Shown here: positions 9,400-21,500 of the stretch, one piece after another
Layout of the letters: every line of letters starts with the position of its first letter
Numbering within the stretch: the stretch's first letter is position 1
Source: Symsagittifera roscoffensis
Taxonomy: Eukaryota > Xenacoelomorpha > Acoela > Convolutidae
NCBI RefSeq assembly: GCF_963678635.1
Contig: NC_087064.1
Location: 38,306,706 to 38,370,705, forward strand
Reading direction: 5' to 3'
DNA length: 64,000 nucleotides
Program-made: the position numbers and the translations under genes
The notes under the pieces: model-generated
Told to the model about the DNA's origin: nothing
What the model saw: the letters and a program-made list of their open reading frames with translations, nothing else
The model's database searches: none

Positions 9400-11411
9400 A
9401 TAAGAGATTTTTGATAAAGACCCAGTTTTGGAAACAATTATGTCATCTTACACACAAGAAGTATTCCCCAACACTTCTCTGGATGAAAGCAGTATTGAGT
9501 TTGAATTTGAAAAGGATCGTAATCTCTAATTGGATATGCGTGATACCCATCTTAGTTTAAAGCTTCAACTATTCAAGGGAATATTATTTGATGCTTTCAA
9601 AAAAGAAAAAGCAGAACATAAAGCAAAGTCTGAGGATGACTCAGATGAGGAACCACAAACTTATCTAACTTATGTAAACAATCTATTACATTCAGTGAGG
9701 TTTATTTTAACAATACAATGGTTTGAAACGCCAACGGATTATATCCTCATAAGGCACAAATATCGAACGAATTCAAATTGTCAGCAGTGAAAAATAAAGG
9801 AATACTTGCTTGTCATGGATACAGTTTTGACGAATATCCTGATGCATTTGATATGCATCTATTCACTGATAGAGCAAATTCCTTGGGACCAGGGATAACT
9901 TTTTCACTTTGTGGGAGGCTTGCCATTGATTTATTTACTTGCGAAAAATGTTGCTTGCGAAAAATTTACTTACTTGCGAAAAATTGTTGCAAATACCAAA
10001 GTTTGAATTAAACTAATTCGAACTAGACTAATTTTCACATGTTATTTGATATTCCAAATGTCAGTCTGAAAATTGTTGATTGTTTTCTGTTTAGTAGAAG
10101 AGTTTTAGTTGCTGAACTTAATCATCATTTCTTGCAATGAAATCTGGAAATGGAACCTGCTCATTACAATTACATGGAAATTATAGCAAGAACCTTTATC
10201 ATTCCATCTCCTCAAAACCAGTTTATTCAGGAAAATGTTTTCAATAATGCCCCAATCAGAAGGATAGCTGTTGCAATGAATACAAGCTCGGCTGTTGCGG
10301 GATCCTTTCATAAAATTCCTTTAAATTATCATAAATTTCATTTGAGGGAGCTTAGAATTATTACCACAAAGTCTGAGGATGACTCGGATGAGGAACCACA
10401 AACTTATCTAACTTATGTAAACAATCTATTACACTCAGTATTCTCCAATTGTGAGGTTTATTTTAACAATACAATGGTTCGAAACGCCAACGGACTATAT
10501 CCTCATAATGCACAAATATCGAACGAATTCAACTCGTCAGCAGTGAGTAAAAAAGGAATACTTGCCTGTCATGGATTCAGTTTTGAAAAACATCCAGATG
10601 CATTTGATATACATCTATTCACTGATAGAGCAAATTCCTTGGGACCAGGGATAACTTTTTCTCTTTATGGGAGGCTTTCCCTTGATTTGTTTACTTGCGA
10701 AAAATTGTTGCTACCAAATACCAAAGTTTGAATTAAACTAATTCGAGCTAGAATAATTTTTACATGTTATCTGATATTCCAAATGTCAGTCTGAAAATTG
10801 TTGATTGTTTTCTGTTTAGTAGAAGAACTTTAGTTGCTGAACATAGTCATCATTACTTGCAATGGAATCTGGAAAGGGATTTTGCTCATTACAATTACAT
10901 GGAAATTATAGCAAGAACCTTTATCATTCTATCTCGTCAAAACGAGTTCATTCAGGAAAATGTTTTCAATCATGCCCGAAACAGAAGGATAGCTGTTGCA
11001 ATGAATACAAAATCGGCTGTTGCGGGATCTTTTCATGAAAATCCTTTCAATTATCAACAATTTCATTTGTGAGAGCTTTGAATTATTTGGCAGGGAAGAG
11101 CAATTATTTCATTAGATACAACTTCTCAGTGTCGTCCTTATGTTATAACAAGGAAAGCAATGCAGTTGAACGAAGATTTTCCAGCTCTTCCTCTGGAAGA
11201 TTTTCAAAATCACTTTATTCTAGTTTTCGACATGACTTCATTACATGGTGCAGCTGAACAGTTGCGTTATCCAGAACTTAGTGGAGAATGCTTGAGATTA
11301 GAAATGTTTTTCCAATTTCCCTTGGAGCAAATAACGGAAGTGATAGTCTTGGGAGAAAGATTTTCAAATATTGAAAGTGACAATTTCGGAACAGTCGCTA
11401 AAAATGTTTAA
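9400..11411 (+). pseudogene. Polinton major capsid protein (double jelly-roll), broken and internally duplicated
   Basis: Recognisable by family motifs: SSYTQEVFPNTSLDES near 9438, DMRDTHLSLKLQLF at 9533, YLTYVNNLLHSV at 9660 and again near 10400, LFTDRANSLGPGITFSL at 9860 and 10618, IARTFII near 10185 and 10905, and a C-terminus ending GTVAKNV at 11411. This family builds the icosahedral shell. The middle third occurs twice in tandem, so the reading order is N-terminus, middle copy 1, middle copy 2, C-terminus. Stops and indels affect both copies: copy 1 lacks 13 bases near 9695 and has an extra fragment near 9955. Confidence 0.8.
9625..11085 (+). repeat. Tandem duplication of about 0.74 kb inside the capsid gene
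   Basis: Copy 1 is 9625-10367 and copy 2 is 10368 to about 11085. Both begin AAAGTCTGAGGATGACTC and end near TTTCATTTG followed by AGAGCTT or AGGGAGCTT. Identity looks above 90 percent by eye, so the duplication is younger than the capsid family itself. Each copy has private damage. Confidence 0.9.
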
Positions 11412-11740
11412 TTTTTTTGAGTTTTCAGGTTTCTTTAAAAATATGTAACTTTTTTGGGACTTTTCTTTGTTATTATCTCTGTACTATCTATTTTGTTTTT
11501 CTTCAGACCTAAAGCTCCAGAAAAAATAGAGAAAGATAGAGACACTTCTTCATTCTTCAAACTAGACTGTAAGACAGTGTTCAATAAACTTTGCTCACTA
11601 CATAAGGCTTGTGTATGGGACTTTGTTGGTTCAGTTCCTAAATGTGTGTAAGTCATTATTGTTTCTTTTTTTTATCCTAAAGTACACTATCAAACTATTG
11701 ATTTCTTTTTCAGCTGTAGATCAGCCTACAATTGCAAAGA
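11412..11740 (+). other. Intron-like spacers and a short hydrophobic coding remnant
   Basis: Between capsid and protease genes a frame from 11454 gives a hydrophobic segment (LFFVIISVLSILFFF) followed by a charged stretch to 11651. Two GT-AG-like spacers are visible: one from the GGT near 11429 to CTTCAG 11506, and one from GTAAGT 11649 to TTTTCAG 11713. Either this is a small membrane protein gene, or exons of a longer protease N-terminus separated by short introns. I cannot decide. Confidence 0.3.
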
Positions 11741-12138
11741 TGGATAATTTTTCACTTCTGCAATTTATTGAAAGAATTCCTGAACTCAGGTTCAAGTACA
11801 TGGGATCTTACCCCTCTGATGAAGTACCTCGACTACAAAATACTCTTTTGCAATTGTTACCTCAGCTCCAAGCAATGATAGAGGGGAACACTGGATCATG
11901 ATAGCTCGATTGGACAAAACTTACCACTTTGCTGATTCTTTCGGTCAAAAAAGAACAACTTATTCCTTCCTAACAAAAGAGGTATTGGCGAATGGTCCCC
12001 AGAAAATTACAAAAAACTGATAATTTGTGTGGATATTACGCAATTTTTTCAGCAGTTCTTCTTTTCAAACTCTACCAGAGAAACTTGAATAATAATCATG
12101 ATGGGCATATTTTGAATTTTATAAATAAATTTATGTAA
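11740..12138 (+). pseudogene. Adenain-like cysteine protease of the Polinton (broken)
   Basis: ATG 11740 begins MDNFSLLQFIERIPELRF and continues YMGSYPSDEVPRL, then the frame changes near 11840-11880. The catalytic His is in EHWIMIARLDKTYHFADS (about 11884), the acidic partner in FADS, and the Cys in DNLCGYYAIFSA (12019 on). The reading ends FINKFM at TAA 12136-12138. Adenain-type proteases mature capsid proteins in adenoviruses and Polintons. Catalytic triad residues survive but lie in different frames, so the gene is dead. Confidence 0.8.
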
Positions 12139-14280
12139 ATGTGCAGTTTTTTATTTGTAAGTGTAAATTGTGGTAATAAATTTTTCATACGATGCAGAGA
12201 TTTATATATTTTCTTTGTAATTTAATTTTTTTTCTCTCGAAAAATTGACCTTTTTTGAAGTTTCAGTAGGTTTCAGCCTTGTTTCAAGTAGATGTTTCAA
12301 AAAGTAGGAATATCTAATAAATTAGGTGGTAGGTCGAATTATAACAAACTTTATCGTGTTTTTAAGTTTATTTGAAAATTTTTTCATAAAAATTCCAAAT
12401 TTTTGCCAAAAAAAAACTTATCATTGACTTACCATTTTCCGTTAAACTAATTGAAAATCCTTCATTGCACCAATCTACTCATAATTAATCAGTGATATTT
12501 ATCAGTTAGATAACGCGCGCAGAGATTTTTGCGAAAAAACTAGAAATTTTCACACAAAATCCAAAAAAATTCGTTTTTCTTACACTTATCTTACCATCAC
12601 ACAAACCATAAAACCTTACCATTGGTATTCCCTATCTTAATACATTGTAGACTCTATACCCGATCTTGATACATAGCTGGCTGACCGGATGATCTATTCC
12701 CTATCTTAATACATGGGAATCAGCTACCTCCCCCCCCCCACCACTTTAGCCTCAACATCTACTACTAACACCATGTTTTGACAAAGTTTTCTGCTTCACA
12801 GTCAAATTTTTGACAAAACAGGCCAAAAAAGGCGTTTTAAGGCACTTTTTGGAAAAATTTGATCAAAGAAATTGCGCTTTTTGGCGCGCTCGCCCCTCAA
12901 AGTTAGAATGATTTAGCGCCAAAAGCGCCATTAGAAAAATTTTCGGGTCAGTCACCTATGGATATCTCAAAATAGTACAAAACGGGACCCTTTGGGTCTG
13001 CAGTGGGACGAATCCCTGCGGGGGACGTCCGCCAATGCCCATCCCCCCTAAATCCGCTGGTGACTTAAACCAACATTATAACAGCTCGATGCAGCACTCG
13101 ATGCAATAGCCAGTTAACAATGATACTTGATTTTAAAAATGTTTGGGTTACTCTAAACTTCTGGCTGATGGGTAAGGAGCTGCTATAGTGATTAGCTTAA
13201 ACCACTTTAGCGCGAGATCCAAGAAGCAATAGTATTGAGCTGTATCTTTTTTGAACATTGACTTAAAATAGTATGCTAATTGGTTTTCTAGCAAACTACA
13301 TAAAATGGAATGTTAGAATTAATGATTTCTTTTAGCGAAGTTTGAAAGCATAGCTTTTGAAAATACCATAACATCAACTCAAAGCCTTGCCTATCCCGCA
13401 TTCTTCAACGCGAACTAGAGATCTACACTTTGATACCTGTGCTGTCTGCATGCCATTCCGAAGATGCTGAAAGCATTCGATATCCAGAAGATGAGTGACT
13501 CCCATTCGGCACTATGAGGTTCTACCTGGAACTGGTCTCTGCTTTCGGATGAGGAACACTCTTGAGATAAAAAGCACTATACAGCTTAGAAAAGTTGTTG
13601 AAAGCTATTTTTAGAAAATTGTTAAAAAACCCAACGTTTTTGCATGAAATTCCAGATTATTTTGAGCTAGTTTGAGTGATCTTCAAAGTGAAATTCAGCG
13701 TCCCACCTCAGGATTGCGACACCATCATCACATATATGAAAATCTTCAACCTCACTTCTATAATATTACATTCGCGTGGATTATAAAACCTGAGTAGAGC
13801 CTTATGAATACACAAAAAGATTAAGAACCCAAGTAAAATTAAGCATAAACTTCGCAATTTGAAGTAGACAAACAAAGTTAATTAGACGATAGTAATAAAA
13901 AAAATTATCAGCGAGACTTTTTCAAAATAGGGGAATATTTGTAAACAATATCAATTATTGTTGAGTTTATTGCACTGTTATTGAAATACGTTTTTTTCAG
14001 TTTTTGGTTGTGGTTATTATATATTTCTCTTGTCTTTACTTTACCGTCTCAACTTTCAATTTTCTCGCTTTCTCGGCTATAAATTGGCTGTGATTACTTA
14101 AGTTTGTATGCATAGCGGTTGAAAATGCCATGCCACCAACTCAAAGCATTACCTATCTCGTGTTCACTGGAACCCCTATATACGAATTATAATCAACTAA
14201 AGCAATGTTTGGTTGAAATACTCCAGCACCTACATTAGATCGAACTTTTTGAACTTCGAAGTAATAGCATTTTGGCAGTG
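12139..14280. other. Gene-free stretch with small repeats
   Basis: No supportable gene. ATTCCCTATCTTAATACAT occurs twice (near 12627 and 12697). A poly-C run lies near 12729. A roughly 80-base segment beginning near 13337 (GCATAGCTTTTGAAAATACC) returns in diverged form near 14101. These look like scraps of dispersed repeats. Confidence 0.4.
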
Positions 14281-14283
14281 AAC

Positions 14284-14980
14284 CTAACAAATCTTTTTTG
14301 CACGGCTCCTCAAAATCATAAACAAAATCTTCTGCTGACAAAAAAGCAGCTCGACAAAGCCGTGCTTAACCAAGATGAAAAAAAAACACGACAGATTGTC
14401 TGCCAAAATGCTAGACTCATTTCTGCCAAATTCGTTTAGATTTGCTGACTTGATAGCATATTCCCAACCATTTGGAATAGTCAACAGATCTGTCCTATTT
14501 TTTCGTCTTGGTTAAGCACGGATTTGTCTATCTGCTTTTTTGTCAACAGAAGAGTTTGTCTTGTTTATTCATCTGTCGTGTTTTTTCATCTTCAAAAAAA
14601 AAAGATTTGCTTGAGCTGCTTTTTTGTCAAAAGAAGAATTTGTCAGCAAAGTAATATGGCAGAAATTAATCAACAAACCTTTTTGTACGATTTTGCAAAA
14701 TCATAAGCAAATTCTTCTATTGAAAAAAAAGCAGCTCAACAAATCCGTGCTTAACCAAGATGAAAAAACAGGACAGATTTGTTGGCAATTCCAAATTGTT
14801 GGCAATATGCTTTTAAGTCAGCAAAACTAAACGAATTTGGCAAAAATGAATCTAGCATTTTAGCGGAAAAAAAGCAGCTAGACAAATCCGTGCTCAACCA
14901 AGATGAAAAAAATAGGTCAGAATTGTTGGATATTCCAATTAGTTGGCGATATGGTTTTAAGTTAGCAAATCTAAGTGAAG
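14284..14980. repeat. Inverted and tandem repeat of a 140-bp unit
   Basis: A unit containing GCAGCTCGACAAAGCCGTGC and AACCAAGATGAAAAAA is present near 14345, 14730 and 14870 on +. It also occurs in inverted orientation between about 14410 and 14600 (CGTCTTGGTTAAGCACGG). The first two ATG frames seen on opposite strands translate to similar peptides only because the DNA is an inverted copy; I do not call a gene. Confidence 0.7.
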
Positions 14981-15225
14981 TTAATTAACCCAAATTGGCT
15001 CATTTTGACCCTTGAAATTTTTGAAATTAATTTATCGCTCATTTGACCACGTTAAAAACCATCCGAAAAAGACTAATCTACCTTAAACAACCGTTTTTTG
15101 ACCAGTAAGCTGCTCAAGGTTACCGATTCTTCACAATTGGTGAAAATGCGCAATCCTTTTTACTTGCTCTTTTGACATTTTACAAGCAATTTTTGAAATT
15201 CTGTTGTTACTTGTATTTTTAACTA

Positions 15226-15560
15226 CAGTGCTGATGTAAATTATCCGGACAAAATGAACAAAATTTGATTTTTCAAACACTTGGTTTTTCTCAAATTGAG
15301 TTAAGATGACGCAAAAAGTGAGGAGAACAAAAGTCGCTTAGAATTTCATCAGAATTGATATGGTGCATTTTTTCTCCGAAATTTTCATTCAAAATTTTAC
15401 CCTAAAAAAGCGTCACTTTGGCTTTTTTCAATTAATCAAAAATTACGCTGAAACTATTTTGTTAATTGATGAGAAATATATTTCACAAGAAGCCTCTTAC
15501 ACAGACCAACAAAGTGATAGAAGGGTTAAATCTCCAAAAATTGGCGCAAGTTGTTTAAAG
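15226..15560 (+). mobile_element. Tc1/mariner-like element, left part only
   Basis: Starts after TA with CAGTGCTGATGTAAATTATC and matches, with divergence, the terminal arm of the fold-back element at 40269-41265 over about 330 bp (shared landmarks TTTTTTCTCCGAAATT, TTACGCTGAAACTATTTTGT, ACAAGAAGCCTCTT). A CAGTG end next to TA is typical of the Tc1/mariner superfamily. There is no transposase, and the partner arm is missing here. Confidence 0.55.
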
Positions 15561-15664
15561 TTTGTTTTTAAGCAAAAACTTTATGTTTTTTAAATTAAAT
15601 TACTGTCTCAAGGTCAGACATAACTGTAATTACTGACTCAAGGTCAGAAAATATTTCAGAAACT

Positions 15665-16047
15665 TAAGATTCGGCCAAATACCATTCAACCAATTTGAAA
15701 TTCAGACAATTCAGCCAGAAATATACAGACAATTCAGCCTCAGACAATTCAGCCAGTTTTACAAAACGCTAGATTCGGAAGAAAAAAAATTGGAATTGGA
15801 GTTATTTCTCGGTTTAAGGTCGCCGGTGGGCGTGCTACGCGCGCGTCGCCGCTTGGCGGCGATAACCGGCTCTAAATTTTGTATAGAGTCCTACCCTCTG
15901 TTGGCAAGCTCACAACACGTTGGCGCGACTGCGGCGATCACTATTATTGGCTGAATTGTCTTTGGCTGAATTGTCTGTATAATTTTGGCTGAATTGTCTG
16001 AATTTCAAATCGGCTGAATCGTCTGTGGTCGAATTGTCTGGACGCAG
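15665..16047. mobile_element. MITE with about 90-bp terminal inverted repeats
   Basis: The left arm (15665-15757) carries CAGACAATTCAGCC three times; the right arm (15951-16047) carries its complement GGCTGAATTGTCTG three times. The order and spacing mirror each other, including AATTTGAAATTCAGACAATT. The 190-bp interior has a GC-rich patch (GCCGGTGGGCGTGCTACGCG) and no ORF. It is a non-autonomous DNA transposon of unknown superfamily. Confidence 0.7.
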
Positions 16048-17200
16048 TCAAGGTATGTCGTGAGCTCGAAGTAGCGTTTCGGCTTAGCTCCAATTTAGAA
16101 TATAGTTTGTTTTCTACGACATTGAAAGAGAATTTCAAACATAATTAAATCCAGTCCTGCCCGCCGTATAAATTTTGTGTGTATCTTGTGCGTTGGTGTG
16201 CATCTTGTAAGTTTTAGGCTCATCGAGCCCGTCTTTATTAGTGGTTGCCAATTCTTATGCTCAGTTTTATAGTGTTCATTGCCAGGCTTGTGTAACCTTT
16301 TGCAATATCTTGCTGTTAATTTAGTCGCAAAAATTGCTTTTGAATTGCTTTCCCGAAACATGGATGACGGTTTCAATCGTCTGCTTTTTGGAAATCCATT
16401 ACTAAATAAAATTCAAAGAGCACGAATGATAAAAGCAAACACACATGAAATGAAAGCTTTTTGGTTGCAGAATTATATCGGGTAGTTAAGAGCGCAGTTT
16501 CCCAGAAAGGCCGAAATTACTTTTTTTTTTCAGAAACGGCAGTCATTTTAATTGATCAATATGAGATTTTATTTTAATCACTTTTGGTCATGAAAATCGA
16601 CTTCCATTCATATCATAATGGAACACCATAACATGGCCGTCATGGAAATCGCCATTATTGTTTCCTCCAAAAGTGTCTCATAAAATTGTACTAAAATGCG
16701 TTTTTTGTGGGTGGAAAGATCCCTGGGCGTACCCCTTCCCTCTGAATCCCCCCCCCCGATTCGGACCCTGATTCTATTGCTATTTAAGCTACTGTTTTAA
16801 AGCATTTGAACGGTCATCATTTTTTTGCAAAGCCAATAGGAATTTTAGTAGTCATATGCAACTAAAAAATGTGGAAGGAAACTCCATTAGTATATAACAG
16901 TTATAAAATAGTTTGAAAAATTAATTGAAGTTTCAAAATTTTTTAGTATGATTTCATAATTTATGCGGAAATATACCTGATATGAGCTTTAAAAAATAAG
17001 ACGAATGCTTTGTCCGGGTACAACTAGACTTTTTTCACTTAAGTTGAAATGTTTCAAACCTCAGTATTTACACTGTAATTGAAGGTCTTAAAAACTAATT
17101 GAATTTGTGATCAGACGTCAGAAAATTAACCCGCAATACAAGCAAACTTCATCGGGAAACTGTTGAAAATGCAGATTTGATAATAAATTGAATAACCCAA
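16048..17200. other. No recognised gene
   Basis: AT-rich, with a poly-C run near 16750 and no ORF longer than 93 codons that looks coding. I see no repeat structure here beyond simple runs. Confidence 0.4.
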
Positions 17201-17206
17201 AACAAA

Positions 17207-17370
17207 ATCCAACTCCGTAATTAAGTCATTCAACTAACAATCAATCTGTTTTAACACTTAGAACATAAGACGTGGTCGCTGGCTGGTAAAAATTAGAATA
17301 GCCGAAAGCAGAAGGCCACCAACCATATATACTGAAGTCAAATCAGAACAAATTGAACATAAAAAACCTT
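17207..17370 (-). repeat. Candidate 3' LTR remnant of the - strand gypsy element
   Basis: About 115-160 bp here match 31983-32145 in the same orientation. Shared blocks are ATCCAACTCCGTAATT, AAGACGTGGT and CACCAA. The two copies bracket the - strand gypsy relic and satellites, as expected of LTRs, but clean TG...CA ends and a target-site duplication were not found. Just right of it, AAACTATAGAACC(A/G)(A/T)AGCTAAA is repeated three times (17413-17500). Confidence 0.4.
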
Positions 17371-18029
17371 CCCTGATACTCATATTGTTTTGATATATAC
17401 ATTGAAACTTTAAACTATAGAACCGTAGCTAAATTGAATTAAAACTATAGAACCAAAGCTAAAAAAAATGAAAACTATAGAACAAAGCTAAATTGAGTGA
17501 TAGATCCAGTGGCCTAAACTCTCCGCGAGTCCATGAGTTTTTGAGTTTCAATTAGAGCTTACATGCTCTGTTTGTCCATTCCTTGTTTTTCTTCCTCCCC
17601 TTTAGTCTTGTCCTCTTAAGTGATAATATCTATCATCACGGACCCCATTTTAGTCACTGCGAAATTCTGCGCGAGCCAGTCTTGCCACCCGGGCTGAGGT
17701 GCTCGACTCATGATTCGACCGAAATGGTCGAACGATGTCCGTTTTCGACTTTTTCAGTCGAGCGATGTCCGTTTTCGACTTTACCGGACGTCGTTCGACT
17801 TTGTTCGACTTTACCGGACCTTGTTCGACTTTAATTGACTTTATCGGGAATTAGCAGAAGAGTCCTGATCTACAACGAGACTCGGACATCATTTGACTGT
17901 TTCTGTCAAATCATCTTTCAAAAACATCAACCTGTGCAGCCACAAACAAAATTTAATAGAAAATGCCGCAAAATTGAGCATCGTAGATTCGTGTAGCCCG
18001 AGTTGAGTTGTTGAACTTACGTTTCAATC

Positions 18030-18380
18030 AAACAGACCAAAAATGGCTATGTTTCGACCGGTTTGTTTAAAAATGGCTATGTTTTGACCGACTGGACCAA
18101 ATTTTGCTACGTTTTGAAGGACTTGATTCAAAAAATGGCTTCGATTGTGTTTGTTGTAAGCTAACTATGTTGCGACCGACTCGACCCAAGTTGGCTATGT
18201 TTCGACCGACTCGACCAAAAGATAAAGTGTTCGACAGAGTTTGAAGCAAGCCAATTAGTTTTGAGCGGAATCAGCCGAATGAAAATTTGATTGACCGCAG
18301 CCCATTATATTTTGAATGCCTCCAAAAAATTAGCGGTGTTTCGAACGTCTCAACCAAACGAAAATGTTTTCAACTCGACG
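18030..18380. repeat. Degenerate about 31-bp tandem repeat, TCGACC-rich
   Basis: Six or more diverged units of the type AAAATGGCTATGTTTCGACC with GACTCGACC ends, near 18042, 18072, 18103, 18133, 18163 and 18190. The vocabulary (TTCGACC, CTCGACC) is shared with the 22-bp array that follows and with TCGAC-rich DNA at 37.06-37.12, 38.64-38.83 and 39.5-39.7 kb. Confidence 0.6.
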
Positions 18381-18576
18381 CATCTGAGTTTTGAAAAAAA
18401 AAATCTTGAAATTCCTGTTAAAAAAACTAATCAGAACTGAAAATAAGGGTAATAGGCCAATGCGGAGACGGTGTGACTTTCCAGACCAAGGCGGCGACGG
18501 CGCGACTTTCCTAACACTTATCTCTATAGCTGCTCTTACGACCCATATTGGGATTTGCTCGACCCAAATTTATGTT

Positions 18577-21500
18577 GCGACCCTGTTCGACTCATGATTC
18601 GACCCTGTTCGACTGATGATTCGACCCTGTTCGACTCATGTCTCGACCCTGTTCGACTTATGATTCGACCCTGCTAGACTCATGATTCGACCCTGTTCGA
18701 TTCATGATTCGACTCTGTTCGAATCATGATTCGACCCTGTTCGACTTATGATTCGACCCTGTTCGACTCATGATTCGACCCTGTTCGACTCTTGATTCGA
18801 CCCTGTTCGACTTATGATTCGACCCTGTTCGACTCATGATTCGACCCTGTTCGACTCATGATTCGACCCTGTTCGACGCATTATTCGACCCTGTTTGACT
18901 CATGATTCGACCCTGTTCGACTCATGATTCGACCCTGTTCGACTTATGATTCGACCCTGTTTGACTCATGATTCGACCCTGTTCGACTCATGATTCGACC
19001 CTGTTTGACTCATGATTCGACCCTTTTCGACTCATCATTCGACCCTGTTTGACTCATGATTCGAACCTGTTCGACTCTTGATTCGACCCTGTTCGACTTA
19101 TGATTCGACCCTGTTCGATTCATGATTCGACCCTGTTTGACTCATGATTCGACCCTGTTCGACTCATGATTCGACCCTGTTCGACTTATGATTCGACCCT
19201 GTTTGACTCATGATTCGACCCTGTTCGACTCATGATTCGACCCTGTTCGACTCATGATTCGACCCTGTTTGACTCATGATTCGACCCTGTTCGACTTATG
19301 ATTCGACCCTGCTAGACTCATGATTCGACCCTGTTCGACTCATGATTTGACCCTGTTCGACTCATGATTCGACCCTGTTCGACTCATGATTCGACCCTGT
19401 TTGACTCATGATTCGAACCTGTTCGACTCATGATTCGACCCTGTTCGATTCATGATTCGACTCTGTTCGAATCATGATTCGACCCTGTTCGACTTATGAT
19501 TCGACCCTGTTCGACTCATGATTCGACCCTGTTCGACTCTTGATTCGACCCTGTTCGACTTATGATTCGACCCTGTTCGACTCATGATTCGACCCTGTTC
19601 GACTCATGATTCGACCCTGTTCGACTCATGATTCGACCCTGTTTGACTCATGATTCGACCCTGTTCGACTCATGATTTGACCCTGTTCGACTTATGATTC
19701 GACCCTGTTTGACTCATGATTCGACCCTGTTCGACTCATGATTCGACCCTGTTTGACTCATGATTCGACCCTTTTCGACTCATGATTCGACCCTGTTTGA
19801 CTCATGATTCGAACCTGTTCGACTCTTGATTCGACCCTGTTCGACTTATGATTCGACCCTGTTCGACTCATGATTCGACCCTGTTTGACTCATGATTCGA
19901 CCCTGTTCGACTCATGATTCGACCCTGTTCGACTTATGATTCGACCCTGTTTGACTCATGATTCGACCCTGTTCGACTCATGATTCGACCCTGTTTGACT
20001 CATGATTCGACCCTGTTTGACTCATGATTCGACCCTTTTCGACTCATGATTCGACCCTGTTTGACTCATGATTCGAACCTGTTCGACTCTTGATTCGACC
20101 CTGTTCGACTTATGATTCGACCCTGTTCGACTCATGATTCGACCCTGTTTGACTCATGATTCGACCCTGCTCGACTCATGATTCGACCCTGTTCGACTTA
20201 TGATTCGACCCTGTTCGACTCATGATTCGACCCTGTTTGACTCATGATTCGACCCTGTTCGACTCATGATTCGACCCTGTTCGACTTATGATTCGACCCT
20301 GTTTGACTCATGATTCGACCCTGTTCGACTCATGATTCGACCCTGTTCGACTCATGATTCGACCCTGTTTGACTCATGATTCGACCCTTTTCGACTCATG
20401 ATTCGACCCTGTTTGACTCATGATTCGAACCTGTTCGACTCTTGATTCGACCCTGTTCGACTTATGATTCGACCCTGTTCGATTCATGATTCGACCCTGT
20501 TTGACTCATGATTCGACCCTGTTCGACTCATGATTCGACCCTGTTCGACTTATGATTCGACCCTGTTTGACTCATGATTCGACCCTGTTCGACTCATGAT
20601 TCGACCCTGTTTGACTCATGATTCGACCCTGTTCGACTTATGATTCGACCCTGCTAGACTCATGATTCGACCCTGTTCGACTCATGATTCGACCCTGTTT
20701 GACTCATGATTCGACCCTGTTCGACTCATGATTCGACCCTGTTCGACTTATGATTCGACCCTGTTTGACTCATGATTCGACCCTGTTCGACTTATGATTC
20801 GACCCTGTTTGACTCATGATTCGACCCTGTTCGACTCATGATTCGACCCTGTTTGACTCATGATTCGACCCTGTTTGACTCATGATTCGACCCTTTTCGA
20901 CTCATGATTCGACCCTGTTTGACTCATGATTCGAACCTGTTCGACTCTTGATTCGACCCTGTTCGACTTATGATTCGACCCTGTTCGACTCATGATTCGA
21001 CCCTGTTTGACTCATGATTCGACCCTGTTCGACTCATGATTCGACCCTGTTCGACTTATGATTCGACCCTGTTCGACTCATGATTCGACCCTGTTTGACT
21101 CATGATTCGACCCTGTTCGACTCATGATTCGACCCTGTTCGACTTATGATTCGACCCTGTTTGACTCATGATTCGACCCAGTTCGACTCATGATTCGACC
21201 CTGTTCGACTCATGATTCGACCCTGTTTGACTCATGATTCGACCCTTTTCGACTCATGATTCGACCCTGTTTGACTCATGATTCGAACCTGTTCGACTCT
21301 TGATTCGACCCTGTTCGACTTATGATTCGACCCTGTTCGATTCATGATTCGACCCTGTTTGACTCATGATTCGACCCTGTTCGACTCATGATTCGACCCT
21401 GTTCGACTTATGATTCGACCCTGTTTGACTCATGATTCGACCCTGTTCGACTCATGATTCGACCCTGTTTGACTCATGATTCGACCCTGTTCGACTTATG

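Larger units (their letters stand above)
3884..12138 (+). mobile_element. Decayed Maverick/Polinton (adintovirus-like) element
   Basis: Genes typical of Maverick/Polinton elements lie head-to-tail on + with no host gene between them: packaging ATPase, retrovirus-like integrase, minor and major capsid proteins, and adenain-like protease. All carry stops or frameshifts, so the copy is dead. A protein-primed family-B DNA polymerase, normally a hallmark gene of over 1000 residues, is not visible here or elsewhere in the window. I could not find convincing terminal inverted repeats, so the limits given are those of the recognisable genes. Virus-like ancestry follows from known Polinton biology; loss of the polymerase is an inference. 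Confidence 0.85.

Noticed and set aside
9530-9790. Separate small gene at the start of the capsid region
   Set aside because: It is the N-terminal part of the capsid pseudogene, separated by indels.
14153-14988. Similar 60-70-codon peptides on both strands
   Set aside because: They are translations of an inverted DNA repeat, not a gene family.
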